Positions 1-9,418 of a stretch of 64,000 nt of DNA are shown here, piece after piece. The number at the start of each line of letters is the position of its first letter. The first letter of the stretch is position 1. Below the pieces are notes generated by a model. It was given only the letters and a program-made list of their open reading frames with translations, had not been told where the DNA came from and searched no databases. Source of the stretch: Thalassomonas viridans (GTDB taxonomy: Bacteria > Pseudomonadota > Gammaproteobacteria > Enterobacterales > Alteromonadaceae). A program made the position numbers and the translations under genes. The DNA is taken from NCBI RefSeq assembly GCF_000948985.2, contig NZ_CP059734.1, positions 682,001-746,000 of the forward strand, written 5' to 3'.

Positions 1-81
1 AAAAATACTTTTTGAAACCTTAGTCAGCATATTTCCCTGTAAACCGTAATTTATTACCGAAAATAAGAGAAGGAATGAAAG

Positions 82-468
82 ATGGAGTTAGCAGTTAATA
101 CTTTAAATGTTGAAATGACCAGTGAAGCTATTTCACAGATAAAGCAGAAGGCCCGTAAAGTGTTTTCGAGGGTGAGCGATAATATCATGGCGGTTAAATT
201 AACCCTGGATGATGTTAACGGGCCAAAAGGCGGCAGGGATAAAAAATGTATGGTGATCGTGCATTGCCACGGCATGCCGAGTGTTGTTGCCTCGAATAAT
301 GAGCAATCTATTATTGGTGCGGTTAATTTAGCCCTAACCAAGGCGCATACGGCTTTAGTAAAAAAAATTAAACGTAGCCAAACAAACCGGCCCCAGTTTA
401 AAAAGGCTGAAGAAGATGAAACAATAGCACAGATCCGGGAGGAGTATATCAATAAAAAATTAGGCTAA
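82..468 (+). CDS. HPF/RaiA-like ribosome-associated protein
   Basis: 128 residues, compact and lysine-rich. The pattern fits the sigma-54 modulation / HPF-RaiA superfamily: an N-terminal beta strand (residues 1-12), a helix with SQIKQKARKVFSRV (about 17-31), then strands including CMVIVHCHG (about 54-62) and a second amphipathic helix around 75-95. Proteins of this fold bind the 30S subunit and help ribosome hibernation or translation arrest. The start is supported by an AAGGA sequence about 8 bases upstream. It stands alone, with a hairpin downstream and a convergent gene after it. It could be a diverged paralogue rather than the main hibernation factor, because it lacks the usual long C-terminal extension. 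Family assignment is fairly sure; the exact role is inferred. Confidence 0.7.
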   Translation: MELAVNTLNVEMTSEAISQIKQKARKVFSRVSDNIMAVKLTLDDVNGPKGGRDKKCMVIVHCHGMPSVVASNNEQSIIGAVNLALTKAHTALVKKIKRSQTNRPQFKKAEEDETIAQIREEYINKKLG

Positions 469-507
469 GTTTTGGCTGTTAAGTATTAGCTTGTGATGTT
501 TTTAAAA

Positions 508-528
508 GCCCGGTTTCTTTAACCGGGC
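508..528 (-). terminator. Hairpin terminator between convergent genes
   Basis: Perfect 8-bp stem GCCCGGTT/AACCGGGC with a 5-base loop. On the minus strand it is followed by TTTT, so it best serves the minus-strand PEP-CTERM gene. The plus side has no T tract. Confidence 0.6.
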
Positions 529-565
529 CAACTAGATGATAATAACAGATCATCGTCCGTATCAG

Positions 566-1147
566 CTAAACTCTCTCCGTTATTGGCACCTCCGTTATTG
601 GTATGTGGTGGCTAGTCTTTTGCCTCTGGTATTTCAGCTGCCTGCAGCCAAGCAAGAGCAAAGCCAGGGTAAAAGAAAGCAGGGTGCCGGGTTCGGACAC
701 TTCGGTTTGTATGGTCCAGGTGCCGCCAACGCCAAAGTCGACGCCGGGTAATAACGAGCCTCCCCCGGTATTCCACTCACCGTCGGTAAAGTTGTTGAAT
801 ACGGCGACACCTGCGAAAATAGTGTTTACATGTGTCAGCGGAGTCCCGCTAAATACAGGTAAAGCGCCAGACCAAAGATTCAGGGCCAAATCCCCCGGGA
901 TAGTGTACGAGCCACTTGATGAAAAATAACTCCAGGAGATAACTTCGCCCGTGTTGACTGTTGTTCCCGGCGTGTAGGTGTCTACCAGTTCCAATACCCC
1001 GGTGGCAAAGCCGGTACAGTTGCCTGCACATTCGCCGCTCCAATTGTAGATGATGCTGGCATTGGCTGTTACGGCGCCAAGACCAGATAACACCAGACAG
1101 ATAATGACGAGAGTTTTTCGGGCATATGATTTTATCAGTACGAACAT
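566..1147 (-). CDS. PEP-CTERM sorting-domain protein
   Basis: Secreted protein of about 193 residues. The start is set at the ATG preceded by GGAGG with an 8-base spacer; a longer upstream frame has no such site. The N-terminus is a signal peptide (charged residues, then VIICLVLSGLGAVTANA). The body is rich in G, T, N and S, with two close cysteines (GECAGNC). The C-terminus has the tripartite sorting signal: SEPGTL, a hydrophobic helix (LLSFTLALLLLG), then a basic tail (KYQRQK). PEP-CTERM proteins are processed by exosortase and are often linked to exopolysaccharide export. No exosortase gene is in this window. The ligand or role of the body is unknown. Two more proteins with such a tail are encoded at 22.4 kb and 32.9 kb. 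Confidence 0.75.
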   Translation of the reverse strand: MFVLIKSYARKTLVIICLVLSGLGAVTANASIIYNWSGECAGNCTGFATGVLELVDTYTPGTTVNTGEVISWSYFSSSGSYTIPGDLALNLWSGALPVFSGTPLTHVNTIFAGVAVFNNFTDGEWNTGGGSLLPGVDFGVGGTWTIQTEVSEPGTLLSFTLALLLLGCRQLKYQRQKTSHHIPITEVPITERV

Positions 1148-1549
1148 ACTCAAGGCCTCCATAAAGATGATTATAAAGGTTGAAGTGAAGTATTCTGCAA
1201 CTTTAGCAGACTGCTTGCTTGCAAAGCGCACAATACGCTTGGGGCAATATGCGCCGTGTCATGTTAAACCGCTTAGTGGTGTTTATGGGGGTTAAACGAT
1301 CGGCACGGCAAAATTATCGCCCGATATAGGGCAACAATATCTATGCCTGTTTAGCAAAGCTGTTGTGATTTCTCGGCTTTGTTTTTGCGTTAATATGAAC
1401 AAGATTGAGTATTGTAAAGCTTTTTGACGCCAGGTTATGCCGGGGGAAAATAACTTGTTGGTCTGGGTTTCGGCTGGATTATACTTTTAGGGGTTATCTC
1501 CCGGATGATTTTTACGCCGATATCGGCAAAAACAAAGAAGAGGACGGTT
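1148..1549. other. Intergenic region between divergent genes
   Basis: About 400 bases between divergently read genes; it must hold both promoters. I see no convincing gene, repeat or structured element in it. Confidence 0.4.
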
Positions 1550-1993
1550 ATGGCAAAGGTTAAGCACAGGGTAGGTATCGACGGGGCTATCGACAAAATA
1601 TTTTCGATGTTGATCAGCAATGAAGGGCTTTGTGGCTGGTGGGCATCTGCAGCCGACATTAGTGCGCAAACGGGCGGCAGCGCTAAGCTGACGTTTAGCG
1701 ACCTGGCGGTGTTAAACTTTGAATACCTGGATATTCAGGAGAATGCTAAAGTTGCGCTGAAATGCGTTGACGGGCCGGGCCCCTGGCAAGACTCTGAGCT
1801 GATTTTTGAATTAGTGCAGGCGCAAGAGCAGGTATTCGTAACGCTAAGCCATCGGAACCCCGCAGCCAGTGACGAAGACTTCCTTTATTTCAGTACTAAA
1901 TGGTCTTGTTATTTACTTAGCCTTAAGGCTCTGGTCGAAACCGGTAAGGGCAGACCATATCCGGATGATATTAAAATTCATGTCGGCGATTAG
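1550..1993 (+). CDS. SRPBCC / AHSA1-like protein
   Basis: 148 residues starting MAKVKHRVGID. The ATG is chosen because AAGAAGAGGA lies just upstream and because the fold begins at the KVKHRVGIDGAIDKIFSML segment, typical of the START/SRPBCC superfamily (first strand, then the helix that closes the cavity). The following WWASAADISAQTGGSAKLTF and the C-terminal helix (FSTKWSCYLLSLKALVETGKG, about 118-138) match activator-of-Hsp90-homology-type family members. These are small lipid- or ligand-binding proteins; no ligand can be read from sequence. Single gene, no operon partners. Confidence 0.7.
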   Translation: MAKVKHRVGIDGAIDKIFSMLISNEGLCGWWASAADISAQTGGSAKLTFSDLAVLNFEYLDIQENAKVALKCVDGPGPWQDSELIFELVQAQEQVFVTLSHRNPAASDEDFLYFSTKWSCYLLSLKALVETGKGRPYPDDIKIHVGD

Positions 1994-2303
1994 CGTTTTA
2001 GCATTCCTGTTGCGGTGAAACATTTAATCTTTTCAACTTTTTATCGCTTGTTTTGGCGAATTTCGATGTTCAAGGTTCTGAACTTTTTTGTTAATTTCGG
2101 CAAATTCATTTCAAAGATAGCAATAAATATCAAAAAATCATGAAAGGCTTGCACTATAGTAACTGCTGTTGCAAATAAGCGTTTGTAAACCATGCGCACA
2201 AGCCTTGTTTGTAGCAACTCATTAGAGATTGATTTTGACCAGGTAATACACGGCAATGTAGCCCGGCCTGCTTGTCGGCTATAAATGAAGAAGGGTTCCG
2301 GTA
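1994..2303. other. Intergenic spacer
   Basis: About 310 bases of AT-rich sequence ahead of the AraC-type gene, presumably holding its promoter. No other supported feature. Confidence 0.35.
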
Positions 2304-3167
2304 ATGGAAAGATTTTTTAAAAGCATAGAATTTGTCGAACGGAATTTATACGACAAGTTCACCATTCATGAAATGGCGGCGGCATCACATTACTCAAGCT
2401 ATCATTTTAGCCGAATTTTTAAGGCGCTGGTTGGGGATACTCCCAAGCAATATGTGCGCAAGCGCAGGCTAACCGTTGCCGCCAAAAGACTGCTGACGGA
2501 AGACATCAGCATTTTCGACCTGGCCATCGACTGTATGTTCGACTCCCAGGAGGCGTTTACCCGGGCCTTTAAAGACTTGTTTAACATTACCCCGGGACAA
2601 TACCGCAAGCAAAACGATCCTTTCCGTTTGTTATATCAGGATCAATTCAGCCCCAACATGCTGCACCATTTACAGTATAAATTGTCGATGGAGCCGATGA
2701 TATTAACTCAACCGGCAATGAAAATTGTCGGTATCGCCAGTGAGTACCGGGAGGACGACCTCGATTTGTTCCGGCTGTGGTCGGCTTTTGCGCCCTACAA
2801 GGACAAGATCCCCAACCAGGTGGGAGAGAACGTTTTTGGTATTTATGACTCCTATCAGGAGCAGGACGATGAGGTCAAATTTTGTTATATCTGCGCCGCT
2901 GAAGTCGCCAATTTTGATGATGTGCCCCAGGGCATGATCACCAGGGAAATTCCCGAACAGCTTTATGCCAGGTTTATTCATAAAGGCCTTATTGCCGAAC
3001 TCGACAAAACCCTGAAATATATTTGGGGCAGCTGGTTGCCGGACTCACCTTATGAATATGTAGAAAAACCCGATTTTGAACTTTATACCCCGAACGCAAG
3101 TTGTGGTGAGCCGGATGAAGACAAAACCGTGTACTTGCACATTCCTGTTACACCGAAAACTAAATAA
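2304..3167 (+). CDS. AraC-family regulator with GyrI-like effector domain
   Basis: 287 residues. Residues about 1-105 are an AraC/XylS double helix-turn-helix (MERFFKSIEFVERNLYDKFTIHEMAAASHYSSYHFSRIFK ... IFDLAIDCMFDSQEAFTRAFKDLFNITPGQYRK). Residues about 130-285 match the GyrI-like / AraC effector-binding domain, beginning at PAMKIVGIASEY and ending with VYLHIPVTPK. This arrangement (DNA-binding domain first) is that of Rob/MarA-like regulators with a small-molecule sensor. A GAAGGG site precedes the ATG. It lies upstream of the MMPL transporter operon in the same direction with a 173-base gap, so it may regulate that operon; this is inference from position only. Confidence 0.85.
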   Translation: MERFFKSIEFVERNLYDKFTIHEMAAASHYSSYHFSRIFKALVGDTPKQYVRKRRLTVAAKRLLTEDISIFDLAIDCMFDSQEAFTRAFKDLFNITPGQYRKQNDPFRLLYQDQFSPNMLHHLQYKLSMEPMILTQPAMKIVGIASEYREDDLDLFRLWSAFAPYKDKIPNQVGENVFGIYDSYQEQDDEVKFCYICAAEVANFDDVPQGMITREIPEQLYARFIHKGLIAELDKTLKYIWGSWLPDSPYEYVEKPDFELYTPNASCGEPDEDKTVYLHIPVTPKTK

Positions 3168-3340
3168 CCGGCCTGACTGGCCGGGCGTAAACCCAGAAAA
3201 CTGATACCCAGAAAACACAAACCAAGAAATTAAAGCGTAAACCTAAGGACCAGACTAAGAAGCTAATAATCCTAGTCTATTTTTTCACTCATCAGCATAC
3301 CAACCAGTCGGTTTGTTGGTGTCTTAACCGGAGTTGTCTC

Positions 3341-5707
3341 ATGCAATTGCCACAAAACAATAATGCCAATTGGACCAGTCGCTACGCCGACTGGCTGATT
3401 CGTTACCGTTGGCTCGTTATGATAGCGGCGATATTACTGGCTGTTGCCGCCGGCAGTGGCGGCCGTTTTATTACCCCGAATAACGATTACCGCGTTTTTT
3501 TCAGTCCGCAAAATCCCCAGCTGCAAGCCTTTGAGCAGATACAGCGTACCTATACCAAAACCGATAATATTTTGATTGCCATTGCCCCTAAAAACGGTGA
3601 GGCATTTTCGAAAGATATCCTGGCGGCGGTGGAAGAAGCTACCGAGAAAAGCTGGAAACTGCCGTTTGCCTTAAGGGTAGATTCCGTGAGCAACTTCCAG
3701 CATACCATAGCCGAACAGGACGATTTGATCGTGGCCGATCTGGTGGAAAATGCCCAGGGGTTAACCCTCAAGCAAATCGAACAGGCGAAAAAAGCCGCGC
3801 TGGCCGAGCCTGTGCTGCGCAATATACTGGTCAACGAAGATGCCTCGGTTACCGGGATCAATATCACTTTCCAGATGCCGCAAAAAGCCCTGGACGAAGC
3901 GCCGCAGGCGGTGAATGCGGCACGTGCCCTGGCAGCCGAGCTGGAAGCCAAGTATGAGGTGGAGGTGTATTTAACCGGCATGGTGATGCTGACCAACGCC
4001 TTTTTCGAAGCTTCCATGAGCGATATGGGCTCGCTGGTGCCGGCCATGTATTTGATTATCTTAGTGATCACTTTCTTATTAGTGAGATCTGTCTCAGCCA
4101 CTATCGGCACCTTCCTGGTGATCATGTTCTCTATCATGACGGGCATGGGGCTGGCGGGTTACGCCGGTATCCAGTTAACCCCGCCTTCATCGGCCGCCAT
4201 GACCATTATTATGACCCTGGCGGTGGCCGATTCCGTGCATATTTTGGTGACTATGATGGCAGGTTTGCGCCGGGGATTGAGTAAACACGAGGCAATCCGT
4301 GAAAGTGTGCGCGTTAACTTTAACCCCGTGCTGCTGACCTCGGTCACCACCGCTATCGGCTTTTTATCGATGAACTTCAGCGATACCCCGCCGTTCCATG
4401 ACCTGGGGAATATGACGGCCATGGGGGTCACCGGCGCCCTGATTTTCTCACTGACGTTTTTGCCTGCCCTGATGTCGGTACTGCCCGTTAAAGCTAAAGT
4501 CAGCAACAGCAAGTTTTCATCCCGTATGGACAGTATGGCGGAGTTTGTGATCCGCAGGCAGCGCCCGATCTTGTTGGGCTCTGTGGTGCTTTCGGTGGCG
4601 ATTTTAAGCTTTATTCCGAACAATACCTTTGACGATAACTTTTTAAGCTATTTCGACAACAGCATTTCATTCCGCACCGACAGCGAGTTTGTTAATAACA
4701 ACCTGACCGGGATCTACCAGCTGCAATATTCGCTTGATGCCGGCAAAGACAACGGCGTCAGCGACCCTGAGTTCCTGCACAAGCTAAACAGCTTTATCGA
4801 GTGGTTACGCCAGCAGCCGGAAGTGCGCCACGTTAATACCATAGGCGACACCTTTAAGCGCCTGAATAAGAACATGCACCAGGATAACGCCGACTTTTAC
4901 CGCTTACCGTCGGACCCAGAGCTGGCTGCGCAATACCTGCTGTTATACGAACTGTCTTTGCCTTACGGCCTGGATCTCAACAACCAGCTAAACATCAGCA
5001 AATCTTCCACCCAGGTCATAGTCACCCTGAATGACATGGGGTCGGTACAGCTGCGCGACATTGCCGAGCGCGGCACACAGTGGCTTAAAAACAATACCGG
5101 CATTACTTCTTATGGTGTGGGGCCGGCGATCATGTTCGCCTATATCACAGAGCGTAACATTACCGGCATGATTTACGGCACCTTGTCGGCGCTGGTGCTG
5201 ATCTCCCTGCTGATCATGGTGGCCTTGCGCAGCTTCAGGATCGGCCTGTTGAGCTTAATTCCCAACCTACTGCCCGCAGGTCTTGCTTTTGGTATTTGGG
5301 GCTTTTTTGTCGGCGAAGTCAATATGGCGGTGTCTATGGTCACCGGTATGGCGCTCGGCATAGTCGTTGACGATACCATACATTTCCTCAGCAAGTACCT
5401 GCGGGCCAGAAGGGAAGAGGGCATGAACGCAGAGCAGGCGGTACGTTACGCCTTCTCTACCGTAGGGGTTGCCATCATAGTCACCTCTGTGATTTTAATT
5501 GCCGGTTTTGCCGTGCTGTCGCAATCGGCGTTTGGCCTTAATTCCATCATGGCCACGCTGACCGCGCTGTCGATTGCCGTAGCCATTATTGCCGACTTCC
5601 TGCTGCTGCCGGCACTGCTGTTAAAGATCGACGGTAAAACCGTCAGAGCGTCTGCAACCCATTCATTATCAGATAAAGAACAAGGTGAAAACTATGCGTC
5701 TGCCTAA
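3341..5707 (+). CDS. MMPL-family RND transporter
   Basis: 788 residues in the inner membrane. It shows the duplicated RND plan: TM1 (about 21-40), a large periplasmic loop, a TM bundle at about 230-380 (AMTIIMTLAVADSVHILVTMM), a second single TM near 415, a second periplasmic loop, and a C-terminal bundle at about 620-770 with GMALGIVVDDTIHFLSKYLRA. The conserved Asp residues in the two ADS / DDT segments are the usual proton-relay positions. CGGAG precedes the ATG. The stop overlaps the next gene by 14 bases. With a LolA-like periplasmic protein and an outer membrane protein downstream, it fits a lipid or lipoprotein-like cargo route to the outer membrane; the substrate is not evident. Confidence 0.9.
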   Translation: MQLPQNNNANWTSRYADWLIRYRWLVMIAAILLAVAAGSGGRFITPNNDYRVFFSPQNPQLQAFEQIQRTYTKTDNILIAIAPKNGEAFSKDILAAVEEATEKSWKLPFALRVDSVSNFQHTIAEQDDLIVADLVENAQGLTLKQIEQAKKAALAEPVLRNILVNEDASVTGINITFQMPQKALDEAPQAVNAARALAAELEAKYEVEVYLTGMVMLTNAFFEASMSDMGSLVPAMYLIILVITFLLVRSVSATIGTFLVIMFSIMTGMGLAGYAGIQLTPPSSAAMTIIMTLAVADSVHILVTMMAGLRRGLSKHEAIRESVRVNFNPVLLTSVTTAIGFLSMNFSDTPPFHDLGNMTAMGVTGALIFSLTFLPALMSVLPVKAKVSNSKFSSRMDSMAEFVIRRQRPILLGSVVLSVAILSFIPNNTFDDNFLSYFDNSISFRTDSEFVNNNLTGIYQLQYSLDAGKDNGVSDPEFLHKLNSFIEWLRQQPEVRHVNTIGDTFKRLNKNMHQDNADFYRLPSDPELAAQYLLLYELSLPYGLDLNNQLNISKSSTQVIVTLNDMGSVQLRDIAERGTQWLKNNTGITSYGVGPAIMFAYITERNITGMIYGTLSALVLISLLIMVALRSFRIGLLSLIPNLLPAGLAFGIWGFFVGEVNMAVSMVTGMALGIVVDDTIHFLSKYLRARREEGMNAEQAVRYAFSTVGVAIIVTSVILIAGFAVLSQSAFGLNSIMATLTALSIAVAIIADFLLLPALLLKIDGKTVRASATHSLSDKEQGENYASA

Positions 5708-6500
5708 CACGAAAATCTTCAATACTGCCTTGCTGGCGGTAACCATTGCCGGCAGTTTGCTGCTGCCGGCTCATGCCCAAAGCCCTCAGGAAAAGGGCCT
5801 GGCGATAGCCGTCGAGGCCGATAAACGCGACCTTGGTTTCGGCGATGTCACCGCAAGCATGGAAATGATCCTGCGCAACCAATACGGCGAAGAAGTCAAA
5901 CGGGAGATGCGCAACAAAACCATGGAGCAGGACAACGACGGCGATAAATCTCTGATCGTGTTCGACAACCCGCGGGATGTTAAAGGTTCGGCCTTTTTAT
6001 CCTTCACCCATAAAAACCGATCGGATGACCAGTGGCTGTATCTACCGGCGTTAAAACGGGTGAAGCGTATCGCCTCAAGCAACAAGTCTGGCCCTTTTAT
6101 GGGCAGCGAGTTTGCGTTTGAAGACATTTCTTCGCAGGAGGTCGAGAAATACAGCTACAACTATTTGCGCGATGAAACCCTGGACGGACGCGAGCACTTT
6201 GTGATTGAACGCGATCCGGTTGACGCCAAGTCCGGTTATGCCCGCCAGGTGGCGTGGATCGATAAGGACGAATACCGTACCTGGAAGGTGGATTTTTACG
6301 ACAGGAAAAATGAATTGCTGAAAACCCTCAAGGTCAGCGGCTACAACCAGTACCTGAACAAGTACTGGCGTGCCGATTCCTGGCTGATGACCAATCACCA
6401 GACCCAAAAGGAGACGGTATTAAACTTTAGCAATTATGTGTTTAACAACGGCTTTACCGATCGTGACTTTAATAAAAACAGTCTGAAACGTGCCAAATAA
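5694..6500 (+). CDS. Outer membrane lipoprotein-sorting (LolA-like) protein
   Basis: About 268 residues. The ATG at 5694 is preferred over the in-frame GTG 9 bases upstream because AAGGTG sits 6 bases before it. Signal peptide to about residue 28 (LLAVTIAGSLLLPAHAQ). The body matches the LolA-like 'outer membrane lipoprotein-sorting protein' family often coupled to MMPL transporters: IAVEADKRDLGFGDVTASMEM, then YLPALKRVKRIASSNKSGPFMGSEFAFEDI, then IDKDEYRTWKVDFYDRKNELLKTL. The half-barrel fold binds acyl chains. It overlaps the transporter gene, so the two are translationally coupled. Presumed role: periplasmic carrier of a lipid cargo handed over by the MMPL protein (inference). Confidence 0.8.
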   Translation: MRLPNTKIFNTALLAVTIAGSLLLPAHAQSPQEKGLAIAVEADKRDLGFGDVTASMEMILRNQYGEEVKREMRNKTMEQDNDGDKSLIVFDNPRDVKGSAFLSFTHKNRSDDQWLYLPALKRVKRIASSNKSGPFMGSEFAFEDISSQEVEKYSYNYLRDETLDGREHFVIERDPVDAKSGYARQVAWIDKDEYRTWKVDFYDRKNELLKTLKVSGYNQYLNKYWRADSWLMTNHQTQKETVLNFSNYVFNNGFTDRDFNKNSLKRAK

Positions 6501-6576
6501 ACATTAACGGGGTTATGCCGATACGGCTTCCTGCGCCTGTGCGCTGTGGTGGTTGTATTGGCATTTTATCAGGACT

Positions 6577-7803
6577 ATGGCAAAAAAATTTTTTCCGGTG
6601 AAAAACTTAACGTCTGCTGGTGCCTTTGGCTTAGGGGCTGTGGCACTTCTGGCTGCCGGCAGCGTTTTGGCAAATGAATTCAGCGGCCATGTTGCAAGCC
6701 AGACCCGGTTGTTTATGCAGGCGCCGGCCCATCAAAAGCAGCAGCAAAACGACGCGTCGGCCTCGGCTAACCTGGAATATTACCACGACTGGGACGGCGG
6801 CAATCAACGCATTGCCTTTAGCGGTTTTTCCCGCTACGACAATAACGACAGCGAGCGCACCCACAGCGACATACGCGAGTTATATTACTGGCGGGCGTTT
6901 GCACATTTCGAGTTATATGCCGGTGCACGCCAGGTGTTCTGGGGGGTGACCGAAACCGTGCATCTGGTGGATATTGTCAACCAGGATGACGCTATCGAAA
7001 ATATCGACGGCGAAGACAAATTAGGCCAGCCCATGGTAAGCGTGCTGGTGGAGCGTGACTGGGGCACTTTGGAAGCTTTTGCCCTGCTCGGTTTCCGGGA
7101 GCGTACCTTTGCCGGTGACAAGGGCCGGTTAAGGCCGCAAATGCAGATAGATGCCAATAATGCGCTTTATCAGTCATCCGCCGGTCAGCAGCATCTGGAT
7201 TTTGCCCTGCGCTGGAGCCAGGTGTTCGGCGACTGGGATGTCGGCATCAGTCATTTTGACGGTACCTCCCGGGATCCCCTGTTTATTGCCACGCCAAGTG
7301 CGGATCAGGAGACGACCTTAACGCCCTTTTATGCGCAAATTCAGCAATCGGGTATCGATGTTCAGGCGACACTGGGGGATTGGGCGCTAAAACTGGAAGC
7401 TGTTTCCGTCAAAGAAAAGGCCGCCGGGCGAAACACCGCCCTGGTTTCCGGTTTTGAATATACCTTGTTTGGTATCGGTAACACAGACGCCGATTTGGGG
7501 CTGCTGATGGAATACCAGTTTGACGACCGTAGCGGCATTCGCCGGCGCAACAGCCAAAACGATCTGGCCCTCGGCATGCGTTATACCCTTAATGATGTTG
7601 AAGGCACCGAGCTGTTATTTTCCCTGAGCCGGGACTTAGACAACAGCAGCCGTTTTTATTCCCTGGAAGCGAGCAGAAGGTTGAATAACTATTGGACCAT
7701 AAATGCCGAAGCGCGCCTTTTCAGTAATATGGATGAAAATGATCCAGGTTTTGATTTGCGTGATGACGATTATCTTGAGTTAGAGCTACGCCGTTATTTT
7801 TAA
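6577..7803 (+). CDS. Outer membrane beta-barrel protein
   Basis: About 408 residues with a signal peptide (MAKKFFPVKNLTSAGAFGLGAVALLAAGSVLA, cleavage before NEF). The remainder alternates hydrophobic and polar residues in many antiparallel strands and ends in the aromatic C-terminal signature LELELRRYF expected for outer membrane barrels. It has the repeated acidic turns of DUF1302-like porins. The start is uncertain: neither ATG 6577 nor the TTG at 6553 has a good ribosome site. Third gene of the MMPL/LolA-like operon (76-base gap), suggesting the outer membrane endpoint of that route. Exact family not recognised. Confidence 0.65.
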   Translation: MAKKFFPVKNLTSAGAFGLGAVALLAAGSVLANEFSGHVASQTRLFMQAPAHQKQQQNDASASANLEYYHDWDGGNQRIAFSGFSRYDNNDSERTHSDIRELYYWRAFAHFELYAGARQVFWGVTETVHLVDIVNQDDAIENIDGEDKLGQPMVSVLVERDWGTLEAFALLGFRERTFAGDKGRLRPQMQIDANNALYQSSAGQQHLDFALRWSQVFGDWDVGISHFDGTSRDPLFIATPSADQETTLTPFYAQIQQSGIDVQATLGDWALKLEAVSVKEKAAGRNTALVSGFEYTLFGIGNTDADLGLLMEYQFDDRSGIRRRNSQNDLALGMRYTLNDVEGTELLFSLSRDLDNSSRFYSLEASRRLNNYWTINAEARLFSNMDENDPGFDLRDDDYLELELRRYF

Positions 7804-7895
7804 GCTGGGTTTGGTGGTGAGATTGTTGCTATGCAGGCGACAATTCAGTCTTGTGTTGGTTAGGGGGCCGGACATATTAGGAAGATAAACAGGCC

Positions 7896-9125
7896 CTAGT
7901 CATTGTTTATGGTGTTATTTAAAAAAATACTCGCTCTGGCTTGTTCAAGTTTATAGGTTGTTTGCTCGATATTTCCCGTGATGATAAATTCAGCCAGTAG
8001 AGGTATGGCTTTTTTTTCAAAGGCGGGTAAGGTCTCACGATCAAAATATTGAGCAAGGCCTTTGGCTTGTTTTAACAGCTTTGCTCCGAATTGAATAAAG
8101 TCGTTTTGACCTATCGTGGCGGCATTGTGGGGGGGAAGATAACCTAATGCTTTATTGAGCATAGATTGAATTTCGGGCTGGGAGATAAATTTGATAAAGG
8201 CTTCGGCTTCTTTTATTTTCCTGGTGTTTTTTGCGATCATAAAGACCTCCGTTGGCGCCTTTTCATACAAGGGGATATTGGCGATTTGGGGAAAGGGCAT
8301 AAAGCTAAAGTCTTGTATGAGTTGTTGGGGTAACTTGTTGGTTACGAAATTACCGATCAATATAAACCCGAACCATTCCCGGTAAAGTCCGGGTAAGATT
8401 TCATCCCAGGTAAACCGCTGACTTCCCTGGTTGAAAAACTTTTTGTCTATCAGTCTTTTCCATTCTATTAGTACCTCCTGTACCCGCGGATGATAAAATG
8501 AAATCTTGCCGTTAAGCAGCTGTTGGTGAAATTCCAGGCCATTGATTCTCAGGTTCAGGTAATCAAACCATGCAGCCGCCGGCCAGCTGTTTTTTGTTCC
8601 TATGGCTATCGGGGTTATTCCTGCGTTTTTCATTTTTTCACATAACGCGATGAAAGCCTGCCAGTCTTTCGGCACCCCGCCGTATTTTTTTATCAGGGAT
8701 TTTTTATAAAGAAGGCCCCAGTGATAATAGGAAACGGGCACGGCATAGACTTCCTTGTTATAGGTTACGCTGCTTTTGGTGTGTGCGAAGTGCCTGTCCA
8801 TATTCTCTTCATGCCAGAGCCGGGTAAGAGGGCGTATAACGTCTTTTTCGGCGTAAAAAAAGAGCCTTTGTGATGCTTGCCAGTGAAGAACATCCGGAGT
8901 GTCTTTGCCGCCTAACAGCCATATGGGTAATATGTGTTTGTAGTCCGTATCAGATTTCGCAACCATCCTGACTTTAATGCCGGTCTTTTGGGAGAAGATG
9001 TGAAAAACTTCGTGGTAGGCGGCCCTTTGTTTCGGGGTCAGCAGTACGCTAACCTTGATTTCCCCTGCATATACAGCCGATATTAACATTCCTGCCAACA
9101 GCATAAGAACTGGTATGATTTTCAT
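7896..9125 (-). CDS. Extracellular solute-binding protein (sugar ABC type)
   Basis: About 409 residues. Signal peptide MKIIPVLMLLAGMLISAVYAG. The mature part has the cluster-1 periplasmic binding protein plan: IKVSVLLTPKQRAAYHEVFHIFSQKTGIKV, then TPDVLHW, YAVPVSYYHWGLLYKKSLIKKYGGVPKDWQAF, then GITPIAIGTKNSWPAAAWF, ending with a helical C-lobe. Such proteins bind sugars or oligosaccharides for ABC import. No permease or ATPase gene is nearby, so it is an orphan: it may share a distant transporter or feed a sensor. The start at the internal ATG was chosen for the signal peptide; another ATG lies 27 bases upstream. Neither has a clear ribosome site. Confidence 0.8.
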   Translation of the reverse strand: MKIIPVLMLLAGMLISAVYAGEIKVSVLLTPKQRAAYHEVFHIFSQKTGIKVRMVAKSDTDYKHILPIWLLGGKDTPDVLHWQASQRLFFYAEKDVIRPLTRLWHEENMDRHFAHTKSSVTYNKEVYAVPVSYYHWGLLYKKSLIKKYGGVPKDWQAFIALCEKMKNAGITPIAIGTKNSWPAAAWFDYLNLRINGLEFHQQLLNGKISFYHPRVQEVLIEWKRLIDKKFFNQGSQRFTWDEILPGLYREWFGFILIGNFVTNKLPQQLIQDFSFMPFPQIANIPLYEKAPTEVFMIAKNTRKIKEAEAFIKFISQPEIQSMLNKALGYLPPHNAATIGQNDFIQFGAKLLKQAKGLAQYFDRETLPAFEKKAIPLLAEFIITGNIEQTTYKLEQARASIFLNNTINND

Positions 9126-9418
9126 ATCACAGGCTGTTAGTGTCTTAATCATAAAGCACAGTTAAACGAATGAATAACCCTTGCCGTTTAAGCTTGGTTT
9201 TTTCGATGTAATAGGGATAGCATGCTTTTATGGAGAACACCAAAAAATGGCGGTCCGTTGTTTGGTTATCATGTTTTATGACACCATGACCTTTTTCTTG
9301 CCCCGGCTCTTGCGGAACTGGCCAAGCTTTGTGCAAACGCCCGGTAAGCGCTGTACACACGAGGCATTCCGGTGTAATGTGCGTCCTTTTGCTGTAATCA
9401 AGGCTGGGTAAAAGGTTT

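Noticed and set aside
2041..2256. 71-codon minus-strand frame before the AraC-type gene
   Set aside because: No ribosome site or family; reads like chance translation of the promoter region.
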